A DNA stretch of 64,000 nt from Oscillibacter valericigenes (GTDB taxonomy: Bacteria > Bacillota > Clostridia > Oscillospirales > Oscillospiraceae): assembly GCF_021531915.1 (NCBI RefSeq), contig NZ_JAFBIV010000001.1:1-64000 (forward strand). Direction: 5' to 3'. Below the pieces are notes generated by a model. That model made no database searches, had not been told where the DNA came from, and was given only the letters and a program-made list of their open reading frames with translations. The position numbers and the translations under genes were made by a program. Positions 51,513 to 60,299 of this stretch are shown here, in pieces (positions within the stretch are counted from its first letter, which is position 1; every line of letters starts with the position of its first letter).

Positions 51513-51548
51513 TGTGTTAAGATCGGGACAGAACAACAGAACAGATAA

Positions 51549-51772
51549 GCGCCCCCGCGGTTCTGAAAACCGCGGGGGCGTAAACTTTCAATGGTCCCGC
51601 AAGACTTGTGCGACGGGAAGGAAGATAGTTACGAAAGAAACCCAGGAGGGGTGTCTTTCGTTTTCAATCATAAGTTTTTCTGGACATTCAGGCCAGAAAA
51701 ACTTGCGCCAGCTTGTCGAAAAGTCTTTTCGACAAGCTGGCGCCCCCGCGGTTCTGAAAACCGCGGGGGCGT
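51549..51772 (+). repeat. Terminator-nested structured element, copy C
   Basis: Terminator hairpin CGCCCCCGCGG with complement (51550-51580), linker, hairpin I (51631-51661, same sequence as copy A), hairpin II (51672-51683 with 51693-51704), hairpin III (51709-51739) and an identical second terminator hairpin (51741-51771). The two 33-base terminator copies are identical and offset by 191 bp. It follows the ECF gene in the same direction. Confidence 0.88.
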
Positions 51773-51789
51773 TGTACGTTATTAGAAGA

Positions 51790-52629
51790 TCAGAAGCCGC
51801 CCATGTCGTCGGGGCCGTTTCGCCAGGTGTCCTGACGGTTGGGAGAGGCGCCTTCCCCCACGCCGGAGGTGCTCTTGGCGATCTCGAAATAGCCAAGCTC
51901 CACGCACTGATAGGTGGGCAGGTAGAAGATCGCCACGGCTAGCTGCCACAGGCCCATCAGCAAGGTCCAGCCCCAGACAGGCAGGGCGGCGGTGCTGAGA
52001 GAGCCGGTGGTAAAGGCAATGGTGCCGAAGCCCACGGTATCCATGGCCTCTATCAGTGTTTCCTGGGAGAGCAGGCTGCCGTAGAGAAGGGAGGGCGCGG
52101 AGGCCAGCAGGGTCCAGCCTAAGTAGCTGAGATCCAGCATAAACAGCTGGGACTTGTAGCCATAGGTCTGCCGCTTGCTCATGTTCAGCGCCTCGAATAC
52201 GCTGATGCCGGGATTTTCATAGAGGTTGTACAGGGCGAAGCGGTAGCGGTAGGCGGCGATGATGCCGGGGACCACGAACAGCATGGACCAGAGGGTAATG
52301 AAGAAATACATGACGATGTTGAGCCCGATGAGCTTTCCCACGAAGGAGAAGCCGTCGAACAGCGTCAGGAATTCCGCCCGTTCCCCACGGCGGATGGCCA
52401 TGCAGTACAGCACAAAGCCGGCGCTCAGCACCATCCCCAGCAGGGAGGTGAGGATGGTGAGGAAGGTGGACAGCAGACCGGAATTGCCGGCCAGGGTATC
52501 CACCATACTCAGGACCAGACTCAGGCCCAAATACAGAACCGTCATGGACCTGGGGGAGACCTGGGCGTCTGCCAGCAGGTCTTTCATATCCTGTTTCAGT
52601 TGCTTGCGGTCGATCAGTGAAGCCATCAT
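51790..52629 (-). CDS. DUF975 family membrane protein
   Basis: A 279-residue polytopic protein: a short N-terminal amphipathic helix (ASLIDRKQLKQDMKDLLADA) and five to six hydrophobic segments (about 30-50, 65-90, 110-140, 175-195, 235-255), with YRFALYNLYENPG and CVELGYFEIAK typical of DUF975. The family is uncharacterised, common in Firmicutes. GGAGG lies eight bases before the ATG at 52627-52629; the upstream ATG overlaps that site. Confidence 0.87.
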   Translation of the reverse strand: MMASLIDRKQLKQDMKDLLADAQVSPRSMTVLYLGLSLVLSMVDTLAGNSGLLSTFLTILTSLLGMVLSAGFVLYCMAIRRGERAEFLTLFDGFSFVGKLIGLNIVMYFFITLWSMLFVVPGIIAAYRYRFALYNLYENPGISVFEALNMSKRQTYGYKSQLFMLDLSYLGWTLLASAPSLLYGSLLSQETLIEAMDTVGFGTIAFTTGSLSTAALPVWGWTLLMGLWQLAVAIFYLPTYQCVELGYFEIAKSTSGVGEGASPNRQDTWRNGPDDMGGF

Positions 52630-52871
52630 AAAGGAAGTCCTCCAAAACAATATGTCGATTCATATCAATGAACACAGATTCGAGAGCAGTTTATCATGTT
52701 TTGGAGAAAGAAGCAATCCCATCGGCCGGAAAGAGAACCGGGGCCGGAAAAGCGGGAACGGAGCGTACTTTTGAAAGAAGCAATCGTTTCCTGCGGCGGA
52801 ACACCATGGAAAAGCTCTAAAAAATTGGGGAAAATCACAACGTATTTTGACAAAAAACCGTGTTCACAGTA
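52630..52871. other. Divergent spacer before the rnf operon
   Basis: The spacer is AT-rich near the ends and purine-rich in the middle. Apart from the rnf promoter that follows it I see no gene, hairpin terminator or riboswitch. A 68-codon open frame at 52696-52902 was judged spurious. Confidence 0.5.
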
Positions 52872-52900
52872 TAGACATTTTTTGATTTTTGGTGTAGAAT
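52872..52900 (+). promoter_or_regulatory. Promoter of the rnf operon
   Basis: TAGACA, a 17-base spacer and TAGAAT, giving a leader of about 100 bases before rnfC. Confidence 0.75.
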
Positions 52901-53007
52901 GAAGCGCAGTATGTGGTAGTGTGTCCGGAGTGTGTTTTCCGTCCCAGCCGGTGACGGGGCGGCCCCGCGTTCCGGGCGCTATCAGGAGTAAAAATGAGGT
53001 GAAGACA

Positions 53008-54378
53008 ATGGCACAAGCTTTCTTTGGCGGCGTTCATCCCCATGATATGAAGGCCGCGACCAATGAAAAGGCCATCGAACAGCTGGCACCCCCGGCAGAG
53101 GTGGTCATCCCCATGTCGATGCACTTTGGCGCACCTTGCACCCCCCTTGTCAAGGCGGGTGACCATGTAAAGGTGGGTCAGAAGATCGGTGAGTTCCGCG
53201 GTCTGGGCGCTCCGATCCACGCAAGTGTTTCCGGCACGGTCAAGGCCGTGGAGCCCCGCCCCTATTCCATGGGCGGCAACATGACCTCCGTGGTCATCGA
53301 GAACGACTTCCAGAACGAACTGAGCGAGGAAGTTGATGCTCCCGCAGATCCCGACGCTCTCACTGTTGACGAAATGGTGGAGGCCGTCAAGAACGCCGGT
53401 ATCGTGGGTATGGGCGGCGCGACCTTCCCCACCCATGTGAAGATCTCCGGCGGTATCGGCAAAGTTGACACCGTCATCATCAACGGCGCCGAGTGCGAGC
53501 CCTATATCACCGGCGACCACCGTACCATGCTGGAGCGCCCCGAGGAGATCATCGGCGGCTGTAAGTATCTGGCCAAGATGTTCGGCGTGGACAAGGTCAT
53601 CATCGGCGTGGAGGACAACAAGCAGAACGGTATCGACGCCATGAACAAGGTTATCGCCGAGACCAACGCCCCCGTGGTGGTGGAGCCTCTGCGCTGCCGT
53701 TACCCCCAGGGCGGTGAGAAGCAGCTCTGCCAGGCCATCACCGGCAAGCAGGTGCCTCCCGGCGGCCTGCCCAGCAACATCGGCTGCGCCGTGTTCAACA
53801 TCAACACCACCTGCGCCATCTACCGGGCCATCACCAAGGGCATGCCCGTGGTGAACAAGATCGTCACTGTGTCCGGCTCCGGCGTCATCGAGCCCAAGAA
53901 CATCGAGTGCCCCATCGGCACCCCTGTCTCCTGCCTGTTCGACGCCTGCGGCGGCCTGAAGGACGGTACTTACAAGATCATCGCCGGCGGCCCCATGATG
54001 GGCATGGCCCAGTACACCGCCGAGGTGCCCGTGGGCAAGGGCACCGGCGCCATGCTGGCCTTCTGCGAGAAGGAAGAGCAGACCGTCGAGCATCCCCAGT
54101 GCATCCGCTGCGGCAAGTGCGTTTCCGCCTGCCCCGTGCACCTGGAGCCCCTGTTCATGTATCAGTACGCAGCCAAGGGCATGGTGGATGAGCTGAACGA
54201 GGCCCACATCATGGACTGCATGGAGTGCGGTGCCTGCGCTTACGCCTGCCCCGCCCGCATGCACCTGACCCAGATGTTCAAGACCGGCAAGCAGCTGGTG
54301 AAGGACAAGGCCGCGGCCGACAAGGCTGCCGCCGAGGCCAAGAAGGCCAAGGAAGAGAAGGAGGCTGTGAACAAATGA
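53008..54378 (+). CDS. rnfC: Rnf complex subunit C
   Basis: A 456-residue peripheral subunit, the NADH-binding end of the ferredoxin:NAD+ oxidoreductase. It has the N-terminal barrel-sandwich domain (HPHDMKAATNEKAIEQL), the GMGGATFPTHVKIS nucleotide loop and NGAECEPYITGDHR FMN/NAD region, and two [4Fe-4S] motifs (CIRCGKCVSACP about 365; CMECGACAYACP about 403), followed by a Lys/Ala/Glu-rich tail. AGGTGA precedes the ATG at 53008. First gene of rnfCDGEAB. Confidence 0.96.
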   Translation: MAQAFFGGVHPHDMKAATNEKAIEQLAPPAEVVIPMSMHFGAPCTPLVKAGDHVKVGQKIGEFRGLGAPIHASVSGTVKAVEPRPYSMGGNMTSVVIENDFQNELSEEVDAPADPDALTVDEMVEAVKNAGIVGMGGATFPTHVKISGGIGKVDTVIINGAECEPYITGDHRTMLERPEEIIGGCKYLAKMFGVDKVIIGVEDNKQNGIDAMNKVIAETNAPVVVEPLRCRYPQGGEKQLCQAITGKQVPPGGLPSNIGCAVFNINTTCAIYRAITKGMPVVNKIVTVSGSGVIEPKNIECPIGTPVSCLFDACGGLKDGTYKIIAGGPMMGMAQYTAEVPVGKGTGAMLAFCEKEEQTVEHPQCIRCGKCVSACPVHLEPLFMYQYAAKGMVDELNEAHIMDCMECGACAYACPARMHLTQMFKTGKQLVKDKAAADKAAAEAKKAKEEKEAVNK

Positions 54379-55394
54379 CCGATTATAAGAATCTGAAGCT
54401 CATTGCCACTTCCAATCCTCATATCCGTAGCAGTGAGACCACCCGTTCCATCATGCTGGACGTCATCATCGCCATGCTGCCCGCTCTGGTGTGGGCCGTC
54501 ATCTGGTTCGGTGTCAAGGCCCTGACCCTGACCGCCGTGTCCGTGATCGGCTGCATGTTCTGGGAGTGGCTGTACCGCAAGCTGATGAAGAAGCCCCAGT
54601 CCGTGGGCGACCTGAGCGCGGTCGTCACTGGCATGCTGCTGGCTTTCGTCTGCCCCGTCACCACCCCCTACTGGATGATCATCATCGGCGGCTTCTTCTC
54701 CATCATCGTGGTCAAGCAGCTGTTCGGCGGCATCGGCAAGAACTTTGTAAACCCCGCCCTGGCCGGCCGTGCCTTCCTGCTGGGCAGCTATGCCGGCGTC
54801 ATGACCACCTGGATCGACGCCACCCAGAACAAGGCTCCCCTGATGGGCTCCACCGCTGACATCGTCACCGCGGCCACCCCCCTGGCCTACATGAAGACCG
54901 GCAACATGGCCGGCCTGACCGAGACCTATTCCGTGATGGACATGTTCCTGGGCAAGACCGGCGGCTCCCTGGGCGAGATCTCCGCCGCCATGCTGATCCT
55001 GGGCGGCCTGTACCTGATCTGGCGCAAGGTCATCAACTGGCAGACCCCCGTGGCCTACATCGCCACCGTGGCCATCCTCAGCTTCCTGTTCCCCAAGGCC
55101 GGCTCCAGCCTGGAGTGGATGCTGTACAGCGTCTTCGGCGGCGGCCTGATGCTGGGCGCCTTCTTCATGGCTACCGACTATGCCACCTCTCCCGTCACCA
55201 AGAAGGGCCAGCTGATCTTCGGCATCGGCTGCGGCCTCTTCACCGTCCTGATCCGTTACTTTGGCTCCTATAACGAGGGCGTCTGCTACTCCATCATGGT
55301 CATGAACCTGTGCGTGGCCCTGATCGACAAGTACACCAAGCCCACTCGTTTTGGCGTCGTGAAATCCGATAAGAAGGAGGCGGCTGCGAAATGA
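54375..55394 (+). CDS. rnfD: Rnf complex subunit D
   Basis: A 339-residue membrane subunit with about nine helices. It overlaps rnfC by four bases (ATGA). The NPALAGRAFLLGSY and SPVTKKGQLIFGIGCG stretches are typical; in RnfD, FMN is bound covalently by a Thr in a S(T)GAT-type motif, here probably near GSTADIVTAATPLAY. It helps couple electron flow to Na+ or H+ export. Confidence 0.95.
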   Translation: MTDYKNLKLIATSNPHIRSSETTRSIMLDVIIAMLPALVWAVIWFGVKALTLTAVSVIGCMFWEWLYRKLMKKPQSVGDLSAVVTGMLLAFVCPVTTPYWMIIIGGFFSIIVVKQLFGGIGKNFVNPALAGRAFLLGSYAGVMTTWIDATQNKAPLMGSTADIVTAATPLAYMKTGNMAGLTETYSVMDMFLGKTGGSLGEISAAMLILGGLYLIWRKVINWQTPVAYIATVAILSFLFPKAGSSLEWMLYSVFGGGLMLGAFFMATDYATSPVTKKGQLIFGIGCGLFTVLIRYFGSYNEGVCYSIMVMNLCVALIDKYTKPTRFGVVKSDKKEAAAK

Positions 55395-56023
55395 GTAACG
55401 AAGTGCAGACCAAGGAAAAGATCAACCTGGATCCGAAGTACATCATCAAGCTGACCGTTACCCTGTTCCTGACCTGCGTAGTTGTGGCCGGCCTGCTGGG
55501 CCTGGTCAACAAGGTCACGGAACCCAACATTACCGCTGCCAACAAGGCGAAGACCGAGGCTGCCATGCAGCAGGTCGTGGCCGATCCCGAGGGCAGCACC
55601 TTCTCCGACTCGCTGGAGATCACCGCTGCCATGAATGATGCCGCCGCTTCCGCCGGCGCCAAGGTCACCGAGGCCTATGAGGTCCAGGCTGGCGGCGCTG
55701 CCGCGGGCTACGCGCTGAAGATCGTGTCCTCCGGCTCCCAGGGCAACATCGAGATGATGGTCGGCGTGGACGCCGAGGGCGTCGTCACCGGCGTTTCCAT
55801 CGTCAAGAACTCTGAGACTGCCGGCATCGGCTCCAAGGTCATGGCCAACGAGCCCACCGCCGCCGGCGTGGGCGTGCTGAGCCAGTTCGTCGGCAAGAGC
55901 GCCGCGGACGGCACCCTGACCGTGGGCACCAATGTGGACGCCATCTCCGGCGCTACCGTGTCCTCCAAGGGCGTCACCACCGGCGTCAACGCCGCTCTGG
56001 CCGTCGCCGCTGTCATGGGCTAA
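55391..56023 (+). CDS. rnfG: Rnf complex subunit G
   Basis: A 210-residue subunit with one N-terminal membrane helix (about 17-38) and an extracytoplasmic FMN domain. The covalent flavin motif is DAISGATVSSKGVT near the C-terminus (Thr carries FMN). It overlaps rnfD by four bases. Length is normal for clostridial RnfG. Confidence 0.95.
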   Translation: MSNEVQTKEKINLDPKYIIKLTVTLFLTCVVVAGLLGLVNKVTEPNITAANKAKTEAAMQQVVADPEGSTFSDSLEITAAMNDAAASAGAKVTEAYEVQAGGAAAGYALKIVSSGSQGNIEMMVGVDAEGVVTGVSIVKNSETAGIGSKVMANEPTAAGVGVLSQFVGKSAADGTLTVGTNVDAISGATVSSKGVTTGVNAALAVAAVMG

Positions 56024-56041
56024 GAAAGGAGGAGCTGACTT

Positions 56042-56662
56042 ATGAATCTGAAAAAACAGTTTATGGAAGGCCTCCTGACCCAGAACCCCGTTCTGGTGCA
56101 GGTGCTGGGTATGTGCTCCACCATGGCCATCACCACCTCCTTCTTTAACGGCCTGGGCATGGGCGTCGCCGTTCTGGTGATCCTGACCCTGTCCAACGTC
56201 ATCATCTCCCTGATCCGCAAGATCGTTCCCGACAAGATCCGTATCGCCATGTTCATCGTGGTCATCGCGGGCTTCGTCACGATGGTGGATCTGTTCCTGC
56301 AGGCGTTCGTCCCCGCTCTGGCTGAGTCCCTGGGCGTGTTCATTCCCCTGATCGTGGTGAACTGCATCATCCTGGGCCGTGCGGAGTCCTTCTCCTACAA
56401 GAACGGCGTTGCCGCCTCTTTCTTCGACGGCATCTTCCAGGGCATCGGTTACACCGTGGTCCTGCTGGCCATGTGCATCATCCGTGAGTTCCTGGGCGCC
56501 GGCACCTTTGGCGGCGGCCTGCTGGGCCTGGACGGCAAGGGCATCCAGATCCTGCCCTCTCAGTTCCCCGCCGGTATGCTGACTCTGCCTGTGGGCGGCT
56601 TCCTGACACTGGCTTGCCTGATCGCCGCCATGCAGTGGGCTCTGTCCAAGTCCAAGAAATAA
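56042..56662 (+). CDS. rnfE: Rnf complex subunit E
   Basis: A 206-residue six-helix membrane subunit, homologous to RnfA/NqrD. LVQVLGMCSTMAITTSF and VNCIILGRAESFSYKNG contain the Cys residues that with RnfA hold the membrane [2Fe-2S] cluster. GGAGG precedes the ATG. Same operon. Confidence 0.95.
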   Translation: MNLKKQFMEGLLTQNPVLVQVLGMCSTMAITTSFFNGLGMGVAVLVILTLSNVIISLIRKIVPDKIRIAMFIVVIAGFVTMVDLFLQAFVPALAESLGVFIPLIVVNCIILGRAESFSYKNGVAASFFDGIFQGIGYTVVLLAMCIIREFLGAGTFGGGLLGLDGKGIQILPSQFPAGMLTLPVGGFLTLACLIAAMQWALSKSKK

Positions 56663-56677
56663 GGAGGAGAGAAATTT

Positions 56678-57268
56678 ATGGATCAGATTTTTGAACTCCT
56701 GGCGATCACGCTGGGCGCCATTCTGGCGAATAACTTCATCTTCTCCCAGTTCCTGGGCATCTGCCCCTTCCTGGGCGTCTCCAAGAAGGTCGACACCGCC
56801 GTGGGCATGGGTATCGCCGTGACCTTCGTCATGGGCCTGGCCTCCGCCGTGTGCTTCGTGGTGAACAACTTCGTTCTGGTTCCCCTGGGCCTGGGCTACA
56901 TGCAGACCGTGGCCTTCATTCTGGTCATTGCCTCTCTGGTGCAGTTCATCGAGATGTTCCTGCAGAAGGCCATGCCCTCCCTGTACACCGCTCTGGGTGT
57001 GTATCTGCCTCTGATCACCACCAACTGCGCCGTGCTGGGCGTGGTGCTGCTGAACGTGCAGAACAGCTACAGCTTCATCTCCTCCGTGGTCTACGGCATC
57101 ACCGGCGGCCTGGGCTTCCTGCTGGCCATCGTGCTGTTTGCCAGCATCCGTGAGCGCCTGGTGTTTGCCGAGTATCCCAAGGCTTTTGAGGGCTTCCCCA
57201 TTGCCCTGGTCACCGCCGGTCTGATGGCTCTGGCCTTTATGGGCTTCTCCGGCCTGAAGATCTGGTAA
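56678..57268 (+). CDS. rnfA: Rnf complex subunit A
   Basis: A 196-residue six-helix subunit paired with RnfE in inverted topology. NNFIFSQFLGICPFLGVSKK and LITTNCAVLGVVLLNVQN give the conserved Cys residues at the cluster site. AAGGAGG precedes the ATG. Confidence 0.95.
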   Translation: MDQIFELLAITLGAILANNFIFSQFLGICPFLGVSKKVDTAVGMGIAVTFVMGLASAVCFVVNNFVLVPLGLGYMQTVAFILVIASLVQFIEMFLQKAMPSLYTALGVYLPLITTNCAVLGVVLLNVQNSYSFISSVVYGITGGLGFLLAIVLFASIRERLVFAEYPKAFEGFPIALVTAGLMALAFMGFSGLKIW

Positions 57269-57281
57269 GGAGGTAAGAAAA

Positions 57282-58178
57282 ATGACCAATGTGATTTATG
57301 CTATTGTTGTGCTGGGTGTGCTGGGCGCTCTGTTCGGCCTGATCCTGGCCATCGCCTCCAAGATCTTTGAGGTGAAAAAGGACCCCCGTGAGGAGGCCAT
57401 CCTGAGCCACCTGGCCGGCGCCAACTGCGGCGGCTGCGGCTATCCCGGCTGCGGCGGCTGCGCTGCCGCCATTCTGGCCGGTGACGCCCCTGTCACCGCC
57501 TGCGCCCCCGCCGGCGCTGAGAACGCTGCTGCCATCGCCGAGATCATGGGCATGGCTGCCCCCACCGGCGAGCGTGAGGTGGCCTTCGTCCGCTGCACCG
57601 GAGGCGTCAACGCCAAGAAGCGCTATGACTATGTGGGCGTGAAGGACTGCATCTCCGCCACCAAGGTGGCCGGCGGCCCCCTGGAGTGCACCTTTGGCTG
57701 CCTGGGCTTTGGCTCCTGCGTCAATGCCTGCCAGTTCGGCGCCATGAGTATCGGCGAGAACGGCACCGCCGTGGTGGACCCCGAGAAGTGCACCAACTGC
57801 GGCGCCTGCATGAAGGCCTGCCCCCGCCACCTGATCGTCTCCGTCCCCGCCTCCAAGAAGGTCCACGTGACCTGCGCCAACCAGGATAAGGGCAAGGCTG
57901 CCATGAGCGTCTGCTCCAGTTCCTGCATCGGCTGCGGTCTGTGCCAGAAGGAGTGCAAGAAGGATGCCATCCATGTGGTGAACGGTGTTGCCGTGGTGGA
58001 CTATGAGAAGTGCGTGGGCTGCAAGCTCTGCACCAAGGTCTGCCCCCGTGATGCCATCATTCCCGTGGCTACCGCCGAGGAGAAGGAAAAGTACAAGGCC
58101 ATCAAGAAGGCACAGGCTGAGAAGGCCGCTGCCGCCAAGAAGGCCGCTGAGGAAGCCGCCGCTGCTTCCGCTCAGTAA
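57282..58178 (+). CDS. rnfB: Rnf complex subunit B
   Basis: A 298-residue subunit with an N-terminal membrane anchor (about 4-24), a [4Fe-4S] motif NCGGCGYPGCGGCA (about 47-61), then several ferredoxin-type clusters (GSCVNACQFGAM, CTNCGACMKACP, CIGCGLCQKECK, CVGCKLCTKVCP) and an Ala/Lys-rich tail. RnfB accepts electrons from reduced ferredoxin. Last gene of the operon, followed by a strong terminator. The multi-cluster length fits the clostridial/Acetobacterium type. Confidence 0.96.
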   Translation: MTNVIYAIVVLGVLGALFGLILAIASKIFEVKKDPREEAILSHLAGANCGGCGYPGCGGCAAAILAGDAPVTACAPAGAENAAAIAEIMGMAAPTGEREVAFVRCTGGVNAKKRYDYVGVKDCISATKVAGGPLECTFGCLGFGSCVNACQFGAMSIGENGTAVVDPEKCTNCGACMKACPRHLIVSVPASKKVHVTCANQDKGKAAMSVCSSSCIGCGLCQKECKKDAIHVVNGVAVVDYEKCVGCKLCTKVCPRDAIIPVATAEEKEKYKAIKKAQAEKAAAAKKAAEEAAAASAQ

Positions 58179-58188
58179 GTTTTACCGG

Positions 58189-58228
58189 AAAAAAGTTCCC
58201 CAAATCGAGAGATTTGGGGAACTTTTTG
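58189..58228 (+). terminator. Terminator of the rnf operon
   Basis: AAGTTCCCCAAATC, GAGA loop, the complement and a T run. Confidence 0.93.
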
Positions 58229-58271
58229 TATTGCTATTTTATATGTAGAAGATTATGATAAAAGCAACTTA

Positions 58272-58384
58272 GGCAGAGTAGGAACATACGTGACTAGTGC
58301 CGGAAAAACGGGGAGTTGTTTTCCGGACGAAAAGGAACGAAGGATGGCCTTCTTCCTGCAGTGTGTGTTCCGCATCCCGCTGCC
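58272..58384 (+). promoter_or_regulatory. Tetrahydrofolate (THF) riboswitch
   Basis: The closing helix GGCAG (58272-58276) with CTGCC (58380-58384), the GAGTAG motif right after it, GGAAC (58281-58285) with GTTCC (58367-58371), CCGGAAAA with TTTTCCGG (58300-58307 with 58319-58326), an AGGAA/TTCCT arm, and the late GCATCCCGC match the class I THF riboswitch layout as remembered. It is directly upstream of a folate ECF S-component gene. Translational control is likely since no clear terminator follows. Confidence 0.78.
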
Positions 58385-58462
58385 GCATAAAGGCGCGGGA
58401 ATATCCCTCCTCTGTGCGGCGCTCCGGAAACGGACTGCCGAACTACAGAAGGAGGATTTTTT

Positions 58463-59056
58463 ATGTATCCACATCCCTTTTCCACTGCTTACTGGCGGGA
58501 CGCCGTCAGAGAGTTGAAGGACCTGCGGAAGCTGACCTTCGCGGCCTTGATGATCGCCATGTGCGTGGTCCTGAGCCACGTCCCCTCCGTGCCCCTTTTC
58601 GGCGGAGCCAAGATCACCTGGGGCTTCCTGGCCCGCTCGGTCTGTGCCCTGGTGTGCGGCCCGGTGTTGGGCGTGGCCTTCGGCTTTGCTGAGGATATTC
58701 TCAGCTTTTTCCTTACCGGTGGCGGCGGCTACCCCTTTTTCCCCGGCTATACCCTGACCACCATGCTGGGTGTGCTGATTTACGCCCTGTTTCTCTACCG
58801 GGCCAAGCTCACCGTCCGGCGGGTGTTCCTGGCCAAGCTGCTGACCAACCTCCAGAACGTGGTGCTGGGGTCCCTGTGGTCCGCCATTCTCTACGGAAAG
58901 GCCTGGTCCGTTATGGCAATCGGCAGCTTCTGGAAAAATCTCATCATGCTGCCCTTCCAGACCCTGCTGCTGGTGGTGCTGTTCGGCGCCCTGCTGCCCG
59001 TCCTGCGGCGGACCGGCCTGGTTGACCGGAGCACCCCTGCCAAAATCACCTGGTGA
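58463..59056 (+). CDS. folT: Folate-type ECF transporter S component
   Basis: A 197-residue membrane protein with about six helices. LTFAALMIAMCVVLSHVPSV, GAKITWGFLARSVCALVCGP and the Gly-rich loop FFLTGGGGYPFFPGYTL are typical of FolT, which captures folates for the ECF transporter. AAGGAGG lies six bases before the ATG. The upstream THF riboswitch independently supports folate as substrate; the EcfA/T module is elsewhere. Confidence 0.9.
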   Translation: MYPHPFSTAYWRDAVRELKDLRKLTFAALMIAMCVVLSHVPSVPLFGGAKITWGFLARSVCALVCGPVLGVAFGFAEDILSFFLTGGGGYPFFPGYTLTTMLGVLIYALFLYRAKLTVRRVFLAKLLTNLQNVVLGSLWSAILYGKAWSVMAIGSFWKNLIMLPFQTLLLVVLFGALLPVLRRTGLVDRSTPAKITW

Positions 59057-59153
59057 ACGCCCCAAACCGCCCCATCCGGGGCGGTTTTTTACTGTTTTCG
59101 CGGTGTTCAAAAAATCTTTCGCCTTTGTTCACAAATTGTTTATCATCCATCCA

Positions 59154-59182
59154 TTGACAATGATTTCCCATGGTGGTACACT
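59154..59182 (+). promoter_or_regulatory. Promoter of the heat-shock operon
   Basis: Perfect TTGACA, a 17-base spacer and TACACT, placed so that CIRCE begins five bases after the -10. Confidence 0.9.
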
Positions 59183-59186
59183 GCCT

Positions 59187-59213
59187 TTAGCACTCCGGGG
59201 AACAGAGTGCTAA
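59187..59213 (+). promoter_or_regulatory. CIRCE operator (HrcA binding site)
   Basis: Perfect TTAGCACTC, nine-base spacer, GAGTGCTAA. It overlaps the transcription start region of the hrcA operon, so HrcA represses its own operon until heat stress. Confidence 0.98.
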
Positions 59214-59252
59214 AACCTCTGCGAAGCCCCGGAGAAAGACTAGAGGTGCGCC

Positions 59253-60299
59253 GTGGAACTGACGGAACGGAAAAAGCAAATACTGAAAGTGGTGGTGGAT
59301 GATTACATCCACACCGCCGAGCCGGTGGGTTCCAAGGCTATTGCCGCCCGAATGGGCGGCGTCAGCTCCGCTACCATCCGCAATGAGCTGGCGGACCTGG
59401 TGGAGCTGGGATACCTGGAGCAGCCCCACACCTCGGCGGGCCGCGTGCCCTCCCCCAAGGGCTACCGGCTCTATGTCAACGAGCTGATGGAGCGGCAGAA
59501 GCTGTCCCTGGACGAGACGGAGAAGATCAACCAGTCCCTGCAGCTGAAAATGGAGGAGCTGGACCGGCTGCTTTCCCAGGCGGGCCGGGCGGTGAGCTCC
59601 TTTGTCAACTACCCCACCTACATGGCGGCCGCCGGAAAGAAGAGCATGACCGCCCAGCGGTTCGAGCTGCTGCCGGTGGACGACCGCAGCTGCATCGTGG
59701 TCATGATGATGGACGGCAACCGGGTGAAGAGCCAGCTGCTCCGCCTGCAGCTGAAAGTGGAGGTGGACCAGTTCCCCATTCTGGTGAATCTGCTGAACAG
59801 CCACTTCACCAAGATCTCCACCAAGGAGATGAACCTGCGGCTGATGAACGTGGCGGATCAGATCCCGCCTCAGGTGTTCCTGCTGCTGTCCCAGATCGTG
59901 TCCTACGCCGTGGAATCCCTGGAGGAGGCGGGACACCGGGAGATCGTCACCGCCGGAGCCAGGGAGCTGCTGAAGCTGCCGGAGTTCCGGGATGCCGACA
60001 AGGCCCATGAGCTCATGAGCTTTCTGGCGGACAGCAAGGAAAACCTCCCCGTGCCGGAGGACGACAGTCCCCTGAAGATCCTCATCGGACCGGAGAATGT
60101 CAGTGATGCGTTGAAGGACACCAGCGTGGTGGTGGCCAGCTACGACATCGGCGACGATATGCGGGGCCTCATCGGCGTGGTGGGCCCCACCAGAATGGAT
60201 TACGCCACAGTGGCCGCACGGCTGTCCGGCTTTGCCGACGGGCTGACGCGGCTGTTCGGAAAACAGGAATTACCCCCGAAGGAGGAAACGCAGAAATGA
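59253..60299 (+). CDS. hrcA: Heat-inducible transcription repressor HrcA
   Basis: A 348-residue repressor: N-terminal winged helix (ERKKQILKVVVDDYIHTAEP, GVSSATIRNELADLVELGYL) and a GAF-like domain (about 100-340, ending with GPTRMDYATVAARL). It binds CIRCE and is kept active by GroEL in related bacteria. The start is GTG at 59253-59255 with GAGGTG upstream. It overlaps grpE by four bases. Confidence 0.97.
   Translation: MELTERKKQILKVVVDDYIHTAEPVGSKAIAARMGGVSSATIRNELADLVELGYLEQPHTSAGRVPSPKGYRLYVNELMERQKLSLDETEKINQSLQLKMEELDRLLSQAGRAVSSFVNYPTYMAAAGKKSMTAQRFELLPVDDRSCIVVMMMDGNRVKSQLLRLQLKVEVDQFPILVNLLNSHFTKISTKEMNLRLMNVADQIPPQVFLLLSQIVSYAVESLEEAGHREIVTAGARELLKLPEFRDADKAHELMSFLADSKENLPVPEDDSPLKILIGPENVSDALKDTSVVVASYDIGDDMRGLIGVVGPTRMDYATVAARLSGFADGLTRLFGKQELPPKEETQK

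Noticed and set aside
52696-52902. 68-codon plus-strand frame before rnfC
   Set aside because: No ribosome site, low-complexity charged sequence and overlap with the rnf promoter.
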